Of a stretch of 64,000 bases of DNA, positions 21,760-32,283 are shown piece by piece. The first letter of the stretch is position 1. Each line of letters starts with the position of its first letter. Origin of the DNA: Leucocoprinus leucothites (lineage: Eukaryota; Basidiomycota; Agaricomycetes; Agaricales; Agaricaceae); assembly GCA_013368445.1 (NCBI GenBank), contig JAACJO010000004.1, positions 2,728,001 through 2,792,000 on the forward strand. The letters are read 5' to 3'. The notes below the pieces were generated by a model, which ran no database searches, was not told where the DNA came from, and saw nothing but the letters and a program-made list of their open reading frames with translations. Made by a program: the position numbers and the translations under genes.

Positions 21760-23299
21760 ATGAGTTTCGGGAACCTTCCCTCGAATCATTTCCTCGCGCA
21801 ACCTAGACCAGACACCTTCCAATCTCTACAGTCCGGACTCGTCGACACAACCACACTTGCTGCTCATGATTTCGATGTCGACAACCGGACTGGTTTTATG
21901 CCCCCTCAACCCCCTCTTCCGCGATTACCTCCTGCATGGGAGAGCTGGGAAGTCAATCTCGATGTTGCTGTCTCACAAAGGATACAACTGGCCGAGCGTG
22001 TAGAAAAGATGGAGGCGTCGCAGATGCTGATGGAGACAGGTAAATCAAGAAGTTGGCGTGACAATGTTGCTCAGGTAGGCAAGAACGTCTAGACCATTCT
22101 TAAAATGCTAACGCCACCTGTTTATTAAGATGCCGCTTCTTCCCATTGAGGAACTCAAGCGCTCAGAGCGGGCGCTCCGCCGAGCACATCATGTGCTGGC
22201 CTGGCTTCTTCATTTTTATGTCCATACCATTCCTTCTCATGAGCCCATCATCATTCCCCGACCTCTGACGATACCCCTGTTGCAAATATCCGCTCAACTT
22301 CAACTTCCACCTGTCGTCACCTATTCGGACGACGTTCTCTATAATTGGGCGCACAAGGAACCCCGAGATGGAAGTCATTATTATGATGACATTCCGAAAA
22401 TTGATAGCCTTTTGTGTCAAACTACGTTTACTGGGACCACGGATGAGGAAGAGTTTTATCTTACCTCTGCGCGGATCGAACTCAGGGGAAACGAGGCCCT
22501 GGAGCTCATGCGTATGAGCATGGACGAAGCATTCGTGGGAGATGATATTGCTATTCGTCGGATCACAGGATACCTCCAGCAAATAGCTGTTGTGATCCAA
22601 GACCTACGGACCCTCTTGATGAATGTGAAGGATGGAGTGGATGTTCAGGTCTTCTATGATGAAATTCGTCCTTGGTTTAGAGGTGTCGATAGTGATCCAT
22701 TCGGTCGCCAGTGGACCTTTGAGGGACGAGACGAAGTGGAAGGCTGGACGGAGATGCCAGAGACGTCGGGTGCGAGTGCGGGGCAGAGTTCACTGATCCA
22801 AGCATTAGACATCTATCTGGGTGTCGATGCGGAGGCTCCGGAGACTTCGTTCATGGCCCACTCATCCAACAAGTCTTTCCAGGAACGCATGCGGGCTTAC
22901 ATGCCTCGTCATCACCGTGCATTCCTCAATCATCTTCGCGCTAACCCACGGCCACTGCGTCAGGTCGTTGAACGAGCAGTCGAAGAGGAGGGCAGCACCG
23001 CTATTCTAGAGGCGTACAATGCTGCTCTTAAATCTTTGAAAGAGTTCAGAGATGCTCACATGATTATCGTTGCGTTGTATATCATAGGTCCCGCACGGCG
23101 CGCTGGAAAGGGTCTCGGTGGGCTTGGTATACCGGAAAAAGTGGAGTCGCGAGTGAATGTACATGACAAGCAGATGATGGAGAGGGCGTTCAAGGAAGCG
23201 AACGGGCCGGAGGAGCTGAAAGGTACTGGAGGTACCGATCTAGTCAAGTTCTTGAAGGGCGTTAGAGACCAGACGGCTTATACCTACTTACAAGGCTAA
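21760..23299 (+). CDS. Indoleamine 2,3-dioxygenase, copy A (intact)
   Basis: Heme enzyme that opens the indole ring of L-tryptophan with O2 to give N-formylkynurenine, first step of the kynurenine route to NAD. Two exons, 21760-22074 and 22130-23299, give 494 aa. The N-terminal part has FDVDNRTGFMPPQPPLPRLP then WESWE, the usual start of fungal IDOs. Exon 2 has RAHHVLAWLLHFY, LPPVVTYSDDVLYNW, FTGTTDEEEFYL, the distal pocket VFYDEIRPWFRG (Phe280 and Arg285, equivalent to human Phe226/Arg231), ASAGQSSLIQALDIYLG, MRAYMPRHHRAFLNHL and the proximal heme ligand His415 in EFRDAHMI. It ends with LKGTGGTDLVKFLKGVRDQT. All recognised catalytic positions are present. It is the first of three tandem copies. 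Confidence 0.95.
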
Positions 23300-23920
23300 C
23301 GTTAGTATCATATCCTTATCTCTTTTTTCTTATTCCCTTTCACTTAGTTTAAACGAAGCAATACTAGAAAATTTAGATGTACTAGTAGCAATAGTGTGCG
23401 ACAAGTCGAGGGGAAAGCCTCTAGGAGTCGAAATCCGAGGCCATAGGGCTATTGATTATAGGGGAAGTCAACATATCGACTTCCTCTCTGGCAGATTGAC
23501 AATGATCGCCGACCGCATACTACGATCCGAGATGTATGCAGCACGTGGACTACAATGACAAAGCCAATGATGTCAGGCCGACCACAGCCGACTTGAACAG
23601 ACTCTACCATCACATCCTGATTCATATCATGTACACTGAAGTTCTGTGATAAACACCCTCAGACTTCAAACGCCAAAACAAAACCACAATATATCAATAT
23701 ATTTCGGTTGAAAGATGGTGCGAACTCCTTCTCCATGAGGTTACCATCTCTTATCATCCAACGCTGATGTCACCTTTAGTCCATCTGGCCTCCATGATTC
23801 GTTTTGCGGCCAACATTTCCCATTTTCTTGCGCTTGGCGCACCTGTTAACGGACAGGGTGGCCCTCAAATGTAGTAATATAACCTGCTCTGCCATCCCAT
23901 CAGCTTGGAAATACTTAGGA
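23300..23920. promoter_or_regulatory. Spacer and promoter between IDO copies A and B
   Basis: Non-coding, 620 bases. An in-frame upstream ATG for copy B at 23804 is possible, but its residues do not resemble the family. Confidence 0.5.
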
Positions 23921-25412
23921 ATGGCCTCTCCGACATCTGCTACCTGTTTTCATCTAGGAGCTTCTCTGCCGCGATGGGATGTGGACAAGAGAACTGGATT
24001 TGTTCCAACACGACCGCCCCTTGGACGTCTTCCTCCGGGCTTTGAAGCATGGGAGGCTGTCCTCGAGTCTGCTGTCAAGCTGAAGCTGCAGCTGTCCGAG
24101 CAGGTTGAGAAAATGGGGGAAGAGAAACGGAGTAAGGAAGAAGATAAATCAAGACTTTGGAGGAAGAGCGTTGGAGAGGTAAGTGCATCTAAGTGATCAT
24201 CTTCAGTGCCTCCTTTGATTCAGGACCTAGATGCCGCTTCTTTCCATCGATGGTCTGAAGATCTCTTATGAACAGCTTTACCGCGCCCATCATGTCCTCG
24301 TTTTCAATCTCCATTTCTTTAGCCATACTATTCCTTCTGCGGAATCTATCGTGATCCCTCGCTCCCTCGCGATTCCACTTTTCCAAGTATCCAAGTATCT
24401 TCAGGTACCGCCCATCATTACCTACTTCGACATCACGCTCCATAATTGGCGTCCATTGAATTCTCTTCCCGACGGTTCTATCCCTCCCATTCATAGCCTC
24501 CAATGTCAAACTACCTTTACTAGTACCCCTGACGAGGATGAGTTTCATCTACTCTCTACACGCATCGAGCTTCGGGGTGCGGAGGCTCTTGAATGTGTGA
24601 AACTCGCAGTCGAAAAGGCACTCATAGCCAAGGATAGCGCTCTTGAGCAAGCTGCGGAGTACCTCGAACGTGGGGTAAGCGTTATCCAGGATCTTCGCGA
24701 ACTTATGTTGGGCATCAAAGGTCGCATCGACCCCGAGATCTTCTATAACGAGGTCCGGCCTTGGTTGGGAGGCGCCGACGGAGATCTTTGGGGCCGTCCT
24801 TGGGTGTTTGAGGGCAGTGAAGAGATCGAAGAATGGCCGCAGCGTTGGTATCTTTCTGGCGCGACTGCGGCACAAAGTCCCTTGATGAGGGCACTAGATA
24901 TCTATCTCGGTGTAGTGGGTGATGGAGGCCAATCATCTTCCTACTCGGCGCAAGCCGGAAAGGAGTCCTTCCAGGAGCGTATGTTATCATACATGACTCC
25001 TCAACATCGCACGTTTCTCGAGCGACTTCGTCAGAGTCCTCATCAACTCCGAGCACTAGTTCAGCAGGTGGTGCAAGAGCGAGGTATGGACGCTCCGATT
25101 GTTAAGGCGTTCAATTCTGCTGTGAAGGCGCTGAAGGAGTTTCGGGATGCCCATATGGTCGTTGTGACGTTACTCGTCGTGGGCCCGGCTAGACGTGCGG
25201 CGAGAAAGGCAGCTGAGGGAGCGGACCCACTGTTGGCCGATGGTTCTGGTTCGGCGGGTGACAGGGAGAAAGATGAAAAGATGATGCAACAGGCGTTTGG
25301 AGGGGGCGACGATAGTTCTGACAAGGGAGCGCTAAAAGGTACCGGAGGCACTGACTTGGTTAGATTCCTTAAGGGCGTCAGAGACCAGACAACTCGAGCG
25401 TATCTGCAGTAG
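23921..25412 (+). CDS. Indoleamine 2,3-dioxygenase, copy B (intact)
   Basis: Tandem paralogue of copy A with the same single intron. Exons 23921-24178 and 24231-25412 give 479 aa. Family landmarks: WDVDKRTGFVPTRPPLGRLP, FEAWEAVLES, RAHHVLVFNLHFF, PPIITYFDITLHNW, FTSTPDEDEFHLLS, distal-pocket IFYNEVRPWLGG (Phe and Arg conserved), ATAAQSPLMRALDIYLG, MLSYMTPQHRTFLERL, proximal His in EFRDAHMVV, and LKGTGGTDLVRFLKGVRDQT. Differences from A: DEDEFHL for DEEEFYL, TYFD for TYSD, a shorter acidic loop after HNW and a longer Gly/Asp-rich insert before the C-terminal motif. It has diverged clearly but keeps all catalytic positions, so a different tryptophan affinity or expression pattern is plausible, as described for ascomycete IDO isoforms. 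Confidence 0.94.
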
Positions 25413-26332
25413 TCAAAGCGTTCTCTGGAGATGTGGACTGCTGAATGTATGTACCCCTTGTAGTCATCTTTTCAAAGTCTCGCCAGCCACAGATATTTTT
25501 AACGTTCGCTACCATTCAAGCATGTAGTTCGCTCGTGATATCAATGCTCTTCAAAGTTGTTGAAATGAATCATCGCGCCCAGTTTACTTATTCGCTCAAT
25601 TTCCTTTCGGACTGTCACCACTTAGCACTTTTAGCACTATGTCGGATCACCACGTGACTGGTTGTCCTCCCGCCACCGATTCTGGAACCGAAAGCAGGAC
25701 GCACATCGCCCGGGCCAGTCTCAGTACAGTCATCTGAGTCTATCGTCCTGCCATATGAACAACCTAGTTCCCAATATCATCCAGCCATGTCACGGAAAGA
25801 AACGATTTGCCTTTACGCCTAGTCTCTCGTGCCGTTCTCGCCAAGCCTAGGCTCCGCCACTAACATTTGCTTCGCTTTGATAGCCTCACGTCATCTCCAT
25901 TGGGATATGTTTTTAATGCACGTACGCATTGTTCGTTCTGCTGGAAAGGAGGCCCAATGCTAAATTGAATGCTCATGGCAGTGAGGAGTTGATACATCAC
26001 CAAGGCAGCTGTTTCTCGCATTCATAACCTCCACAGCTACTCCGATCCAGCCGTCTACCCTGGGCATCAGTGATCAAAGAAACGAGAACTGTACGCGTGC
26101 TACCGTAAACATTACCCACCTCACGGATAAGACCCGATAGGCATCAATTTATTTAGCAGCACCCGCCTCACATCCATTCCTTGCATTCATCTTGCAAGCT
26201 TGTTATCGGCCCATATTGTGATTTAAAGGGGCGTGTCTCAAGCAAAGCAGTTGCAAGCGTAACCAAACTTCCAAACCTCTCCAAGCTTGCCTCTTTGCTA
26301 CTCGCATTCCCCACTCCCAGCACAACGACGAG
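25413..26332. promoter_or_regulatory. Spacer between IDO copies B and C
   Basis: Non-coding, about 900 bases. Small open frames here have no support. Confidence 0.5.
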
Positions 26333-28022
26333 ATGTCAGACGTTCAAGAAGTCATAACGGGACTTTCGTACTCTCCCGTGAAACGCTCGTGGTCTCCTGT
26401 ACTACCCGAATCGATTCAACCTTCTGCTGGAGAGCGTCCACCCACCCCGTCCACATCTCTCAGCTTCAAGAATGGCACAGACCTCTTTGATGTGGACCCA
26501 CGGACTGGTTTCATGCCTCCTCAATTTCCACTTCCGCGCCTTCCATCGCATGGGAGGTATGGGAAGCATTGCTGGACGATGGCGTCGCTGCTAAACTCCA
26601 AGTGGGCGATAAACTAGGCGTCACAGAGGACGATGCGGCGTGTGCCGAGCATTGGAGGGAGCGTGTCCGAGAGGTTAGTCTCTTTAGCACCCTATTTAGT
26701 ACTTTGTTTGTCTTCATCCGAGTCTACTACTTTTGCACCCACTTCTCTACAAAACTCTGGTCGATCTGACGTCTTGAATTGTTAACTTTGAGATCCGACC
26801 CCTTGGGCGCTTGAATTTCCCATCTTGTCCTATTTTTATATATGATTGGATTGTCGATGTCAAATGCTTATATTTTCGGTTATTGGCAGATGCCCCTGAT
26901 ATCCACGGATGAATTGACGACATCCGTTCTACTCAGACGCGCGCACCTCGTCCTAGCTTTCCTTCAGCAGTTTTATGTTCAGTCACTCCCTCCACATGTA
27001 TCTCCAATCATCATTCCTCGGTCTATTGCTATCCCCATCCTACGCGTTTCACAAAATTTGGGGTTGCCTCCAATCCTAACGTATTCCGACACTGTCTTGT
27101 ATAATTGGCACGTTGATCCCACGCGAGGTGGTCCGACAGACACGGAAAACGAAGGTTTACCAACTCCTCAGAATGTTCGAACTCATACGATGTTCACGAA
27201 CACGGTGGATGAAGAGGAGTTCTACCTCTGCTCTGCGAGAATTGAGCTGAGGGGAGTAGAGGCTCTGGAACTCATGCGCATGACGATGGACGAGACCTTT
27301 GTCGGGGATAGTATCGCTATTCGTCGTATTTCCGAGTACCTGAAACGGATGATGTCTGTCATCGACGATCTCCGTATTCTCCTGCTCGACGTGAAGAAGC
27401 TTTGTCAACCCGATGTGTACTATAACGAAGTCCGTCCATGGTTTAGAGGGCAGGACACTGACAAGGGGAATCGTAGATGGGTGTTTGAGGGAGTAGATGA
27501 AGATCCGTCGCTGGAGCAGCCCACAGAACTATCTGGGCCAAGCGCGGCCAAAGTGCTCTGGTGCACGTCCTTGATATATTTTTAGGCGTCGATCATCAGG
27601 CATCTGCGACGTCGCGCCTTCCATCATTCATGAATAGAATGCAGATTTACATGCCGAAGAACCATCGAACGTTTTTGAACCATCTGGATGCAAATCCTAG
27701 GCCGCTGAGGACGTTTGTGTTGGCGAGTCAAGATGAGGAGATGAAGGAGGCGTATAATAGGGCTGTTATGGCGCTGAAGGAGTTCAGGGATGCTCACATG
27801 ATCATTACAGCGCTGTATGTTATTGGCCCCGCGAGAAGGGCTGCCCGAGCTGCGATGGAGCAGTTGAAAGCTGTTAATGTTGATTCGAATGTAGGCTTGG
27901 TGGGTGGAGCGAAAAAGGATGAGGCGAAGGATGATACGCTTAGAGGGACAGGTGGGACGGACTTGGTCAAGTTTTTGAAGGACACGAGAACGCGTACGAC
28001 AGAGGCAGTTATCAAACAATAG
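26333..28022 (+). pseudogene. Indoleamine 2,3-dioxygenase, copy C (two frameshifts)
   Basis: Third IDO of the array. Exon 1 (26333-26673) has a longer Ser/Pro-rich N terminus, then FDVDPRTGFMPPQFPLPRLP. The frame breaks near 26547, and WEVWEALLDDGVAAKL follows in another frame. The intron is 216 bases (26674-26889), against 52-55 in copies A and B. Exon 2 (from 26890) has RAHLVLAFLQQFY, LPPILTYSDTVLYNW, FTNTVDEEEFYL, VYYNEVRPWFRG (the family's VFY is VYY here), and then breaks again at about 27549: GCGGCCAAAGTGCTC lacks one base compared with GCG GCC CAA AGT. It resumes with LVHVLDIFLGVD, MQIYMPKNHRTFLNHL, the proximal His in EFRDAHMII and LRGTGGTDLVKFLKDTRTRT. Each break is one missing base. 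The rest of the coding sequence is free of stops, so either decay is recent or these are base-calling errors. Confidence 0.8.
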
Positions 28023-28536
28023 ACCTGTATAGATGTGATACCCCTTGTTATTTTAGTAACTGACTGTCGCGTCTGTCATGCAGTCTTGTTCGAGATAGCG
28101 AAGGACTTGGATCGACTTAGCGGCTCTCACTGTAAGCCTCGGACCTAGCTTACAACCGAGCTTCTCGCCCCTTTGACGTAACGTCTCATGGAAACATATT
28201 CCTATGATATATATAGCAGTGATTTAGGGCCGAGTAGCTCCCCAGTCCCCAGAATACAACGAAGTTCTGTATAGCTCGGTCCCCCCTGCAAGATCGCTCT
28301 GCTCGCTCCCAGTGGAGGTCGCCCTCCGGGTAGCGGCCTTACACTCACCTGTAGATTGCTTGAGAGTTTGTTCACGAATATGTAGATGTTCTTGGCTTCT
28401 GAGGTATGCTTCTTGTTGATATGAATGATTATCATGGCATACATATATTAGGATGTCCAACACTGACGTGAAGGATTCATAATTCCACATATAAATACAC
28501 CAGTGGACTCACTGATCGGCGCTCCAACATCACCCC
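28023..28536. other. Intergenic
   Basis: Non-coding, about 510 bases, between IDO copy C and the small secreted protein. No supported element. Confidence 0.5.
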
Positions 28537-29027
28537 ATGATGAGATTTATCCTTCCACTTACACTTGCCATTATCTGTACTGCTCTTCCCAAGGTCGCAG
28601 GGGAGCGTCCAATCCCGATCAATCTGCAAGTCAGCGCATCCGGAAAGCACATCTTCTCTGGCATCGTCTTGACTAAGGGTCGGGATGTCACGACCGCTAC
28701 TGGGGGGACGCACAAGTGTGATGGCACAAACAATGGAGCCAACCCGAAGCCTGGCGCCACTCCCACCAGTGCTTTGGCAGATGCAGCTAAGAAAGTAGGG
28801 TTTGATTTCGATGGGTGAGTTACGAGCTCGCTTGGCTGGCTGAAAGTATCTTACTCCAGAAACATTGTACATACAGGGAGTGGTTTGATGAATTTGAGGA
28901 CTTCTTCATCACAGAAATAGGAGGAGTCACTTGTGATTGGTTGGTCAGGAGGAACGGGGTGCTGACAGACTTGGGAGGATGCCAGGTGGAGCTTGATTCG
29001 GGAGACCATGTATCTTGGGCGTGTTGA
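28537..29027 (+). CDS. Small secreted protein, possible DUF4430/transcobalamin-like fold
   Basis: Two exons (28537-28814, 28877-29027) give 142 aa. MMRFILPLTLAIICTALPKV is a signal peptide. The mature part starts ERPIPINLQVSASGKHIFSG, like a secreted beta-rich domain, and has TPTSALADAAKKVGFDFDG, EWFDEFEDFFITEIGG, then CDWLVRRNGVLTDLGGC and LDSGDHVSWAC at the end. The order (Leu-x2-Ala helix, 'ITEIGG', 'W-x-(V/R)-NG', 'GD-x-V-x-W') resembles DUF4430, the C-terminal domain of transcobalamin-like proteins, but I could not confirm this. Four cysteines in the mature part may form two disulphides. The function is unknown; an extracellular ligand-binding role is only a guess. Confidence 0.75.
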
Positions 29028-29152
29028 TTGCAGGGGGTCATATGAATGTATGATGTCCCTGCTTGCATGATCGTTTGAGGGCGTCATCAATGATAATACT
29101 TCAAAAATAGTCCAATAAATCACTTATACTCCTAATGCTCTCTCAAATTCAA

Positions 29153-29258
29153 GGCAAGATGGCCGAGCGGTTAAGGCGTGTGACTCAAGCGTAGCTTGCC
29201 TGCTTTCGCGGGTTCTCATCTCCGTATGGAGGCGTGGGTTCAAGTCCCACTCTTGTCA
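29153..29258 (+). tRNA. tRNA-Leu (anticodon CAA), intron-containing
   Basis: Acceptor GGCAAGA pairs with TCTTGTC (one G-T pair) and the discriminator base is A. D arm GGCCGAGCGGTTAAGGC, anticodon CAA at 29186-29188 in CTCAAG, a long variable arm TCCGTATGGAGG and T arm GTGGGTTCAAGTCCCAC. The roughly 20-nt insertion just after the anticodon (starting about 29191) is the nuclear tRNA intron typical of fungal tRNA-Leu(CAA). The long variable arm and discriminator A fit Leu rather than Ser. Confidence 0.9.
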
Positions 29259-29825
29259 GCTTTTTCTTACCGTCTCCTCTAGAACTGTTGGATAATTTAG
29301 CATTCAAGAAAATAGTATGTGCTGGGAAGTTCTTTTTACCCACTAGTCCTCATTAATCCTTTCAATCCCACGTCAGAGATGCCGAGCGTCCACAACACGG
29401 ACGGCGACCATTTTGATCGCATCTAATCAATGACATCTGACAAGTCGGTGATCGTCAGTGAATACAACCTGAACTTTCTACCGGGAGCTTCTGCTTGGCT
29501 CACATTCATTCAGAGACGACCTCGGTGATGAACGCCACCACCATGGTCTCTATCCATACATGCTTTATGGGGGACACCGACAAGATACTACACTCCTCAT
29601 CTGTTGGTTGCTTCGTCCCTCTCCCAGCGACGCCGGGCTCTCTAGCTCAACGCTAGGGACCTGTCAAATGCACTTGTTCTTGGAGTAGACCAGATGGATT
29701 TCCCTTTATTTTTAGGTAGATCATTCAACTGACTTGAACAGTTTTAAAGGTCCTGTGGCTGTCGCATAATCCCCGACTCCCTTCCTTTTCCTCCTTCCTC
29801 CTTTGTGCCATTCATTTCCCCAACG
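29259..29825. other. Intergenic, promoter of the DUF6534-like gene
   Basis: Non-coding; the last 70 bases contain a C/T-rich tract (ccttttcctccttcctcctttg) typical of fungal promoters near the transcript start. Confidence 0.5.
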
Positions 29826-31956
29826 ATGGATGCCGTCGATGTCCCAAGAACCTATGGTTCGATTCTCCTTGGTTCCTTTTTTGCATTTGGGTATGTGATC
29901 GATCGACAGTCGGCTGTCAACCCCTAATACCCTAATACGGGCGCCTTTGGGTAGATTGAGTGGTGCTGTCTCATTGCAATGCGTTTCTTATTTCAAGTTG
30001 TATCCTCACGATGGGATGCCAACGAAAGTTTTGGTAAGCATACAATACTCACGAATAGCCGTGTCCCTTACACTTTGACCCATTCACTGCAGGTCTCCAC
30101 CGTCTGGCAAGTGTTTGATTAAGCTTGCGTTTATAGTTTTGGTAACTGAATTATGTGCCAGGCTTCTGGATCTTGTACATTCATCGTTCATTTGTGCGTC
30201 ACTTTGGAGGTATTTCATCACGTTCTTGGGAGACCAAACACAAATCGATTACATCCCTTGGTAAGCTTGATTAAATGCACCCAAGCTCTCGTGTCTAAGT
30301 CAAATCTACCTCCGTTCAGGACAATGGCTGTAAGTTCATAATAGCTGGAGAGGAGACACTGGTTGATATTCACCTATTAACCAAGTTCACTGTGCTATTT
30401 ACTGTGAGTACTTGAGCTCATTTCCAACTAAACGGCATAACAAACTGGACGAAGGCGACACAAACATTCCTTGTACACTGGTAATTTCTTCTTTCTTTGG
30501 CTGTCAATTTCCGTGCCCTGACACTGCCCAGTTATTTCGCACAGAAGATACTCAAAGGTTCTTAGAGCATCATCAAATTGTTTGCGATATTATTCTCACT
30601 GTTCGTTAATTGTCAGCCAGCGGACGCAGCTGGAGAATAACAGCTCCAATAGTAAGTGTGCTGAAAAGTCGATCGCAGGGACATTTGGTAACGTATATGG
30701 CAGGTAATTCTCGCCGCTGGAAGACTTTGTAAGTTGGCACTGCCTTTTATTAGTCAAAATTGATGGCTTAATCATATGAAACAGTCGCTGCAACTGGTGC
30801 GCGTCATTTCACAAGTTCCTCTACCATAAAAACTCATGACAGCGAACGCAGTTTCTACCTTTGAAATGTCCGGTTCTCTTGTTTGAATTCTGTAATCCAC
30901 GGTTTACTCAAGCCTGCCGCTATATATAGGGTCCACCTCCATCAGTTTTCTGCGTTCACCAAGCTATATCCAGGGGCAAGTGCCATGGCTATGCATTTCA
31001 GATTGGTATGGTAACAGCGCCATCAGTGGGTATTTACAACAGGCCTATCCCTATCATCCGGGGTCGACCTACTTATCATGGGATGGCTATGCTATTATCT
31101 CGTGGCCATTCGAACGCGAATCGGGCCCAACTCCACCATGTTCGTTTTCTGAGCCCCGTGTTCTCCGTTTCAATACTTACTATGAAATTCTGCCATGTTC
31201 AGGATGATCCGATGGGTGGACTTGATAACACTATATACGCTGGAGAACGGTGCCTTGACTTTGTGTGTACGCACCGTTCTAGCAGGAGCGTGTTCTGATG
31301 GCAGATTACAGCTTTTCTGCAACTGCATCGTTGATATGCGTAAGCACTCTTGCCTGTACTATTCAGTACCGGGACTGACCAAAGACCTCAGTGGTTGACT
31401 ATGCCAACGAATTTAGTTTTCCTGGGACTGCACTTTGTGATCGGAAAACGTGAGATACCAGGCGATCCTTGACGGTCTTGACGACTTATGCTTGTTTAGT
31501 CTACGCAAACTCTCTTCTGGCATCCCTTAACATTCGACAGGAATTACAAAACTTAAGGTGGCAGGCAGAGAATCAAACCCATGCGCACCATCGTGGCCGG
31601 TCAAATTTGAATGAATCATCGGTATATTCTGAATCACTGTCAGCGTTGACAGGACAGTATGTAAGTACACTGTGGATTCGTTTGATTAAGATGAGGAGGA
31701 CAACCGCTTATCATAAATCGGACAGGAGGGAAATAAATTGCTGCCTATCCCTCAATCACGGAGTGTTCGGATAACGGTAATTCACAAATATACCTTATTA
31801 ACGTTGGATGACGATAGAGTTTTTCGAAACGTCACAGGTATTAGGATCTACGGAGCCCAGCTCCGGCCGTATAGAAAGAGCATACCTCCGCCAATATCAA
31901 CCAAGGGAGCCAACAATATTGGAACGAAGAGTGGAATCGCCTCTCACTTGACTTGA
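29826..31956 (+). CDS. DUF6534-like seven-helix membrane protein
   Basis: Multi-exon integral membrane protein of a family expanded in Agaricomycetes. Exon 1 starts MDAVDVPRTYGSILLGSFFA; after an intron GLSGAVSLQCVSYFKLYPHD and GMPTKVL follow, then VSTVW, LLDLVHSSFVCASLWRYFIT, GDQTQIDYIPW, TATQTFLVHCYFAQKILK, APIVILAAGRLF, DLITLYTLENGALTL and, near the end, YANSLLASLNIRQELQNLRW. This order (MD..DVP..G..LLG, LSG.VSLQ..YF..Y, VW.LD, LI.YT.E.GALT, YANS.LA.LN.R) is the DUF6534 signature. One intron, around 30110-30170, uses a GC donor (TG|GCAAGT). Exons are very short, so several boundaries between 30300 and 31200 are approximate. The C-terminal end after LTGQ is uncertain; an alternative stop lies at 31774. 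The function is unknown; such proteins resemble GPCRs in topology. Confidence 0.72.
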
Positions 31957-32283
31957 AGATCACAGCTAATATAGCTTAATGGAGCCTGTATTGCCTTTTG
32001 ATCTCAGTTAAATTCTTACAATATATATGATCACACTGAACGCCTATATGCACGGATGGGAGGATGAAACAGATATTTGACATCCATCATCCCCCGTGGG
32101 TTAAACAACTGTTGACATCAAGTGTAGGCATGTAGATGGACTAATAAATAAGTACTGCAATATAAATAGACAATGAAATAAATAGCTGCGGATAAATGAA
32201 AGATAGATTAAGTCGTCGCGCGACATCTCAGAACAAAACACATGGGTACTGAGGTGCTTGGCTCTCAGCGGACACCTCTCATG
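31957..32283. other. Short convergent intergenic region
   Basis: Between the plus-strand DUF6534-like gene and the minus-strand transcription factor; AT-rich, no element identified. Confidence 0.5.
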
